Shown: in pieces, positions 5,925 through 8,403 of the stretch
Layout: each line of letters starts with the position of its first letter
Position numbering within the stretch: the first letter of the stretch is position 1
Source of the DNA: CAYZDV01 sp964477275
GTDB lineage: Bacteria; Acidobacteriota; Aminicenantia; Aminicenantales; Aminicenantaceae
Assembly: GCA_964477275.1 (NCBI GenBank)
Contig: CAYZDV010000090.1
Span: 1 to 8,403, forward strand
Reading direction: 5' to 3'
DNA length: 8,403 bases
Translations under genes and position numbers: made by a program
Notes under the pieces: generated by a model
The model's input: the letters and a program-made list of their open reading frames with translations, nothing else
What the model was told of the DNA's origin: nothing
Database searches by the model: none

Positions 5925-7958
5925 TCATTCATCGAGAAAAGGGGCCTGTCCCCTTTTTCCGAGGTTGAAGCGGAGCCCGGCAGCGATCGTCCTGGCTTTC
6001 ATTGGATAGCCCGGCTCCGTTGCATAGGCTCTGTCGAGGAGATTTTCCACTCTGACGAAAACAGTGAACGTGGAGAAGCTCCTGGACAGAACCGCATGGA
6101 GAACCAGGTAAGCAGGAACCTCGACAACCTCGTTGAAAATCTTCATCTCGGACCGGCCGACAGCCAGCCCCCACAGCGTGAACTCGAAACTCGCCGAAAA
6201 TCCGAGAACGAAATTCAACTGGGAGCGGGGAACAAGGTCGAGCGGCCGGTCTTCATCCTCGTTTTTCCCTTCGAGGAAGGTGTAGTTGACAGAGAGGCTC
6301 AACCCTCCAAACCTTTTTTCCCCCTCGAACTCAAAGCCGGAGATGCGGGCCCGGCCCACGTTCAGGTTCGCACTCGAGCCGTCGGGCAAGCGGACAGGGT
6401 TGATCAGGTCCTCGACCCGGTTGTGGAAGAGGGCGGCGGCCAGAAGGAAATCCTTTTCATACCTCAGCCCGAGCTCATAGCTTCTTCCTCTCTCGTCCCT
6501 GAGGTCAGGATTTCCGGTCTGCGCGCTGTAGAGTGCCTTCATCGACGGGAACCGGGACTTCCGGGAGAACGTCGCATGAAGGTCAACATAAGTGGAAGGG
6601 TTGAACTTCAGACCGAGGATCGGGTTCAGGGATGTTTTGTCCTCGCCGGCGGATTTTTCGAGATGGTCCACACTCAGCCCTCCGACCAGCTTCCATTGCG
6701 GGCTCAGGCGGAGGTGATTCTCCATCCCGAGAGATAGAGTCTGGTGCTCATATTCGCTCCACTCTTCTCCCCGGTCATCCTGAATCCTGACCCTGTCGTT
6801 CCTGAAATTCAGGCTGAATTCGAGCTCGGAAGGAGCCGCATAAGCGATGGAACCCAGGAGGAAGGCGCCGGAAGAGGCATTCCTGTAGGTGGATTCCCAG
6901 AGCAACTCGTTCATGTCCGGCGTCAGAAATGAGTCGAGAACATTGTCGTGCCGCACAAGGTATGTCCGGAATTTCAGGTTCCCGGTTTTCCCGAGCGGAA
7001 ACAGGCCGCCCAGGTTGACCAGAAAGCGGCTCCAGCTCTTGAACCTCCAGTAGCGGGGGATGTAGAAGTCTCCGGTTGCCGCGGGGATACCGAATTCTGA
7101 CCGGTAGTGGGCAGCTTCGAAGAGAATCTCGCTCCCGCGGCCGGGGTAAAAATAGACTTTTCCGGTGATGTTTTGCCTGTCGTAATCGCTGTTTTCCCGA
7201 AGCACGGTCTCCCGGTCTGCCTTCCACCGGAATCCCTCTGACTTATCAAAGGAGGCAAAACCCGCAAAGGAGAGTCTCCGCCAGCTGACCGCTCCGGACG
7301 AGGAGAGGCTGAAGGAATCGTGGCTGTCGTAGATGGCCTTGAGAGAAAAGGAAGGCGGCTCTGGACGCCGGGTGATGATGTTGACCACCCCGCCGAGGGC
7401 GTTGGGGCCGTAAAGAACAGATGAGGCCCCCTTGACCACTTTGATGCTGGCCACCTCCTCGCTGGTCAGGGTCTTCAGGTCGAAGGAGTTGAAGAAGGGC
7501 TCGTAAACCGGAATGCCGTCATAGAGAAGGGCGATGCGCTGGCTTTCAAACCCGCGGATTTTCATCTGGGATTCGTTTTTTGACCCCGAAGAGACAAACG
7601 TTCCCGAGGTGAAGGACAGGACCTCAGAGAGGTCGCGCGGCGCGAGAGCCTCAATTTTTTCACGTCGAATCGAGGAGGTGGAGGAGATGGGAAGCCCGGC
7701 AGGCAGTTCGGCCTCCACCACGATCTCTTCAACGATGACTTTCTGCTTTTCCTTTTCTTCCTGCTCTTTTTTTCCCTGACTGAATGCCGCCGAAGAGAGA
7801 ATCAGCATGAAAGCAGAGACCAACAGAGAGATTCGAAAGCCGCTAAAAAGCAGGAACCTTTTTTGCAAAATTGGGTGCAAAATTGGGGACAGTCCCCAAT
7901 TTTTTGCGTTAAAAAGCGGGAACTTTTTCTGAGTGCTTGTCGCGGGAAGATTTATCAT
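5925..7958 (-). CDS. TonB-dependent outer-membrane receptor
   Basis: A 677-residue ligand-gated transporter of the outer membrane, powered by TonB-ExbBD. From this start the signal peptide core is at residues 43-60, with cleavage after AAFS. A Lys/Glu-rich linker (62-73), a TonB-box-like EEIVVEA (77-83) and the plug domain (about 85-200) follow. The plug includes MKIRGFESQRIALLYDGIPV and VVKGASSVLYGPNALGGVVNIITRRP. The rest is an aromatic-rich 22-strand-type barrel ending in ENLLDRAYATEPGYPMKARTIAAGLRFNL. There is no carboxypeptidase-like N-terminal domain, so it resembles the cobalamin/siderophore class more than SusC; the ligand is unknown. The first ~38 residues are unusual before a signal peptide, partly read through a palindromic repeat, and lack a ribosome-binding site. 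A TTG at 7868 would give MQKRFLLFSGFRIS, a normal signal peptide, so the true start may be there. The last residues (GQAPFLDE) are read through another palindrome copy. Confidence 0.94.
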   Translation of the reverse strand: MINLPATSTQKKFPLFNAKNWGLSPILHPILQKRFLLFSGFRISLLVSAFMLILSSAAFSQGKKEQEEKEKQKVIVEEIVVEAELPAGLPISSTSSIRREKIEALAPRDLSEVLSFTSGTFVSSGSKNESQMKIRGFESQRIALLYDGIPVYEPFFNSFDLKTLTSEEVASIKVVKGASSVLYGPNALGGVVNIITRRPEPPSFSLKAIYDSHDSFSLSSSGAVSWRRLSFAGFASFDKSEGFRWKADRETVLRENSDYDRQNITGKVYFYPGRGSEILFEAAHYRSEFGIPAATGDFYIPRYWRFKSWSRFLVNLGGLFPLGKTGNLKFRTYLVRHDNVLDSFLTPDMNELLWESTYRNASSGAFLLGSIAYAAPSELEFSLNFRNDRVRIQDDRGEEWSEYEHQTLSLGMENHLRLSPQWKLVGGLSVDHLEKSAGEDKTSLNPILGLKFNPSTYVDLHATFSRKSRFPSMKALYSAQTGNPDLRDERGRSYELGLRYEKDFLLAAALFHNRVEDLINPVRLPDGSSANLNVGRARISGFEFEGEKRFGGLSLSVNYTFLEGKNEDEDRPLDLVPRSQLNFVLGFSASFEFTLWGLAVGRSEMKIFNEVVEVPAYLVLHAVLSRSFSTFTVFVRVENLLDRAYATEPGYPMKARTIAAGLRFNLGKRGQAPFLDE
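5936..5958. terminator. Palindromic repeat and possible bidirectional terminator
   Basis: AAAAGGGG (5937-5944) and CCCCTTTT (5950-5957) pair around a 5-nt loop, giving an A-tract, GC stem and T-tract in both directions. It lies 70 bp after the cytochrome-like stop codon and could end that transcript. On the minus strand it sits inside the last codons of the receptor gene, 10 bp before its stop. Its minus-strand core GGGGACAGGCCCC differs by one base from the palindrome at the receptor's other end, so it belongs to the same repeat family. A stem with only four GC pairs makes a modest terminator. Confidence 0.55.
7865..7907. repeat. GGGGACAGTCCCC palindrome with duplicated half-site
   Basis: A perfect 12-bp inverted repeat, AAAATTGGGGAC (7879-7890) and GTCCCCAATTTT (7892-7903), around a single A. 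GC pairs can extend the stem if two T's bulge. Immediately left of it the 12-base unit GCAAAATTGGGT (7865-7876) repeats the start of the palindrome (GCAAAATTGGGG, 7877-7888) in tandem. It falls in the N-terminal codons of the receptor if translation starts at 7958, or directly upstream of the start if TTG at 7868 is used. Confidence 0.85.
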
Positions 7959-7979
7959 GACCAGAAGATTTTACATCAA
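7951..7979 (-). promoter_or_regulatory. Weak promoter candidate for the receptor gene
   Basis: On the minus strand TTGATG (7974-7979) is followed after 17 bp by GATAAA (7951-7956), each with two mismatches to sigma70 consensus. Transcription would begin near 7944, inside the open reading frame that starts at 7958. If real, that would exclude the upstream ATG and favour the TTG start at 7868, with the palindrome in the mRNA leader. Confidence 0.3.
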
Positions 7980-8018
7980 AGAGGCAACTTCGTCACTCTG
8001 TTCCTCCTCGTGACATCG
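7976..8018 (-). repeat. Degenerate RHCEERSD-type dispersed repeat
   Basis: On the minus strand this stretch reads GTCACGAGGAGGAACAGAG followed by TGACGAAGTTGCCTCTTTG. From memory it matches the common bacterial dispersed repeat GTCATTGCGAGGAGCG-(CG)AAGCAATC, whose chance translation is RHCEERSDEAI; here it reads CHEEEQSDEVASL. A short inverted repeat (GTCAC 7992-7996, GTGAC 8010-8014) remains. The three-base loss in the CATTGCGAG part suggests an old copy. The identification rests on recalled sequence, not on a search. Confidence 0.5.
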
Positions 8019-8030
8019 GGCCCCACTGTC

Positions 8031-8041
8031 AAAATTGGGGA
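8031..8041 (+). repeat. Half-copy of the palindromic repeat
   Basis: AAAATTGGGGA repeats the first 11 bases of the palindrome at 7879-7903, about 150 bp away. The other arm is absent. Instead CCCCA at 8021-8025 lies upstream, so the arms CCCCA/TGGGG now enclose CTGTCAAAAT. It looks like a rearranged or truncated member of the same family. Confidence 0.5.
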
Positions 8042-8286
8042 GACCTATGAAAAGGCTTGTCAGTCCCGTTGCACCTCTTTCTTCAGTCCTGAAAGGAGAT
8101 TCCGGGATATTTGGGGCGAGCACCCTCGAATCCTCGAACCTCATGATTTGGATGAAGGCTGTGTCCATGCCGGCTTCCCTGAACGGCTGGGTGGGAAGTC
8201 TCCATAACAACAGTGCCGGTGCTCAACCCCCGGACACGTAATCAAATGGTCTTTCATTTCTGAGACGAAGCTGTTTTCTAATGCTG

Positions 8287-8363
<77 letters not shown>

Positions 8364-8383
8364 ACCGGAGAAATGTGTCTCCT

Positions 8384-8392
8384 ATTATGCCA
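8384..8392 (-). promoter_or_regulatory. Extended -10 element upstream of tRNA-Arg
   Basis: On the minus strand TGGCATAAT gives an extended -10 (TGn followed by CATAAT, one mismatch to TATAAT). Its end lies 20 bp before the tRNA 5' end, so transcription would start about 14 nt ahead of the mature tRNA. The -35 box would lie beyond the window edge. Confidence 0.45.
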
Positions 8393-8403
8393 GATTTCGC
8401 GGA

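Larger units (their letters stand above)
7959..8286. other. Gene-free repeat-remnant region between receptor and tRNA
   Basis: About 330 bp without a convincing gene. Short open frames exist on both strands (plus strand from 8047, minus strand from 8210), but neither shows a recognisable domain and they overlap each other. The left third holds two repeat remnants, annotated separately: an RHCEERSD-type element near 7976-8018 and a half-copy of the GGGGACAG palindrome at 8031-8041. I see nothing I can name in 8050-8286, and no clear intrinsic terminator for the tRNA. Confidence 0.6.

Noticed and set aside
7971..8210. Minus-strand open frame of 79 codons upstream of the receptor gene
   Set aside because: Its C-terminal part is the chance translation of a dispersed repeat (CHEEEQSDE), and no domain is seen in the rest.
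8035..8240. Possible cobalamin riboswitch upstream of the receptor gene
   Set aside because: I looked for the conserved B12-box and core segments on the minus strand and did not find them; only short chance resemblances.
8047..8241. Possible small plus-strand gene (64 codons) with a GGGGAG stretch just upstream of its ATG
   Set aside because: The SD-like sequence is part of the repeat half-copy, the protein has no recognisable feature, and an overlapping minus-strand frame is equally long.

Overview
The window looks like chromosomal DNA from a moderately GC-rich Gram-negative bacterium. It carries a TonB-dependent outer-membrane receptor, a small exported haem-domain protein, sigma70-type promoters and a catabolic acyl-CoA gene cluster. 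Short GGGGACAG(T/G)CCCC palindromes sit between and inside genes. From memory, this combination fits Acidobacteriota/Aminicenantes-like or deltaproteobacterial genomes. That placement is inference and needs a homology search.

Left part (137-5180), all on the minus strand, read right to left: a thiolase-like protein with an extra C-terminal domain; a classical acetyl-CoA acetyltransferase; a 3-hydroxyacyl-CoA dehydrogenase; and an acyl-CoA dehydrogenase of glutaryl-CoA dehydrogenase type. The last three could oxidise short-chain (C4/C5) acyl-CoAs to acetyl-CoA. The enoyl-CoA hydratase and the electron-transfer flavoprotein are not in the window. A strikingly good promoter (TTGACA, 18 nt, TATAAT) lies between the thiolase-like gene and the acetyltransferase gene, so the cluster is probably two transcription units. 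The thiolase-like protein has Ser where the nucleophilic Cys should be, so it probably does not do ordinary thiolysis.

Middle (5181-5924): an AT-richer intergenic region with divergent promoter candidates. The leftward one serves the thiolase-like gene. The rightward one serves a small exported protein with a CX4CH haem-type motif. That gene converges on the receptor gene, and a palindrome at the junction could act as a terminator.

Right part (5925-8403): a TonB-dependent receptor gene on the minus strand with a member of the same palindromic repeat family at each end. One copy supplies its last codons and the other lies in or just before its start. A roughly 330-bp gene-free stretch follows that holds repeat remnants. 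A complete tRNA-Arg(ACG) gene on the minus strand ends the window.
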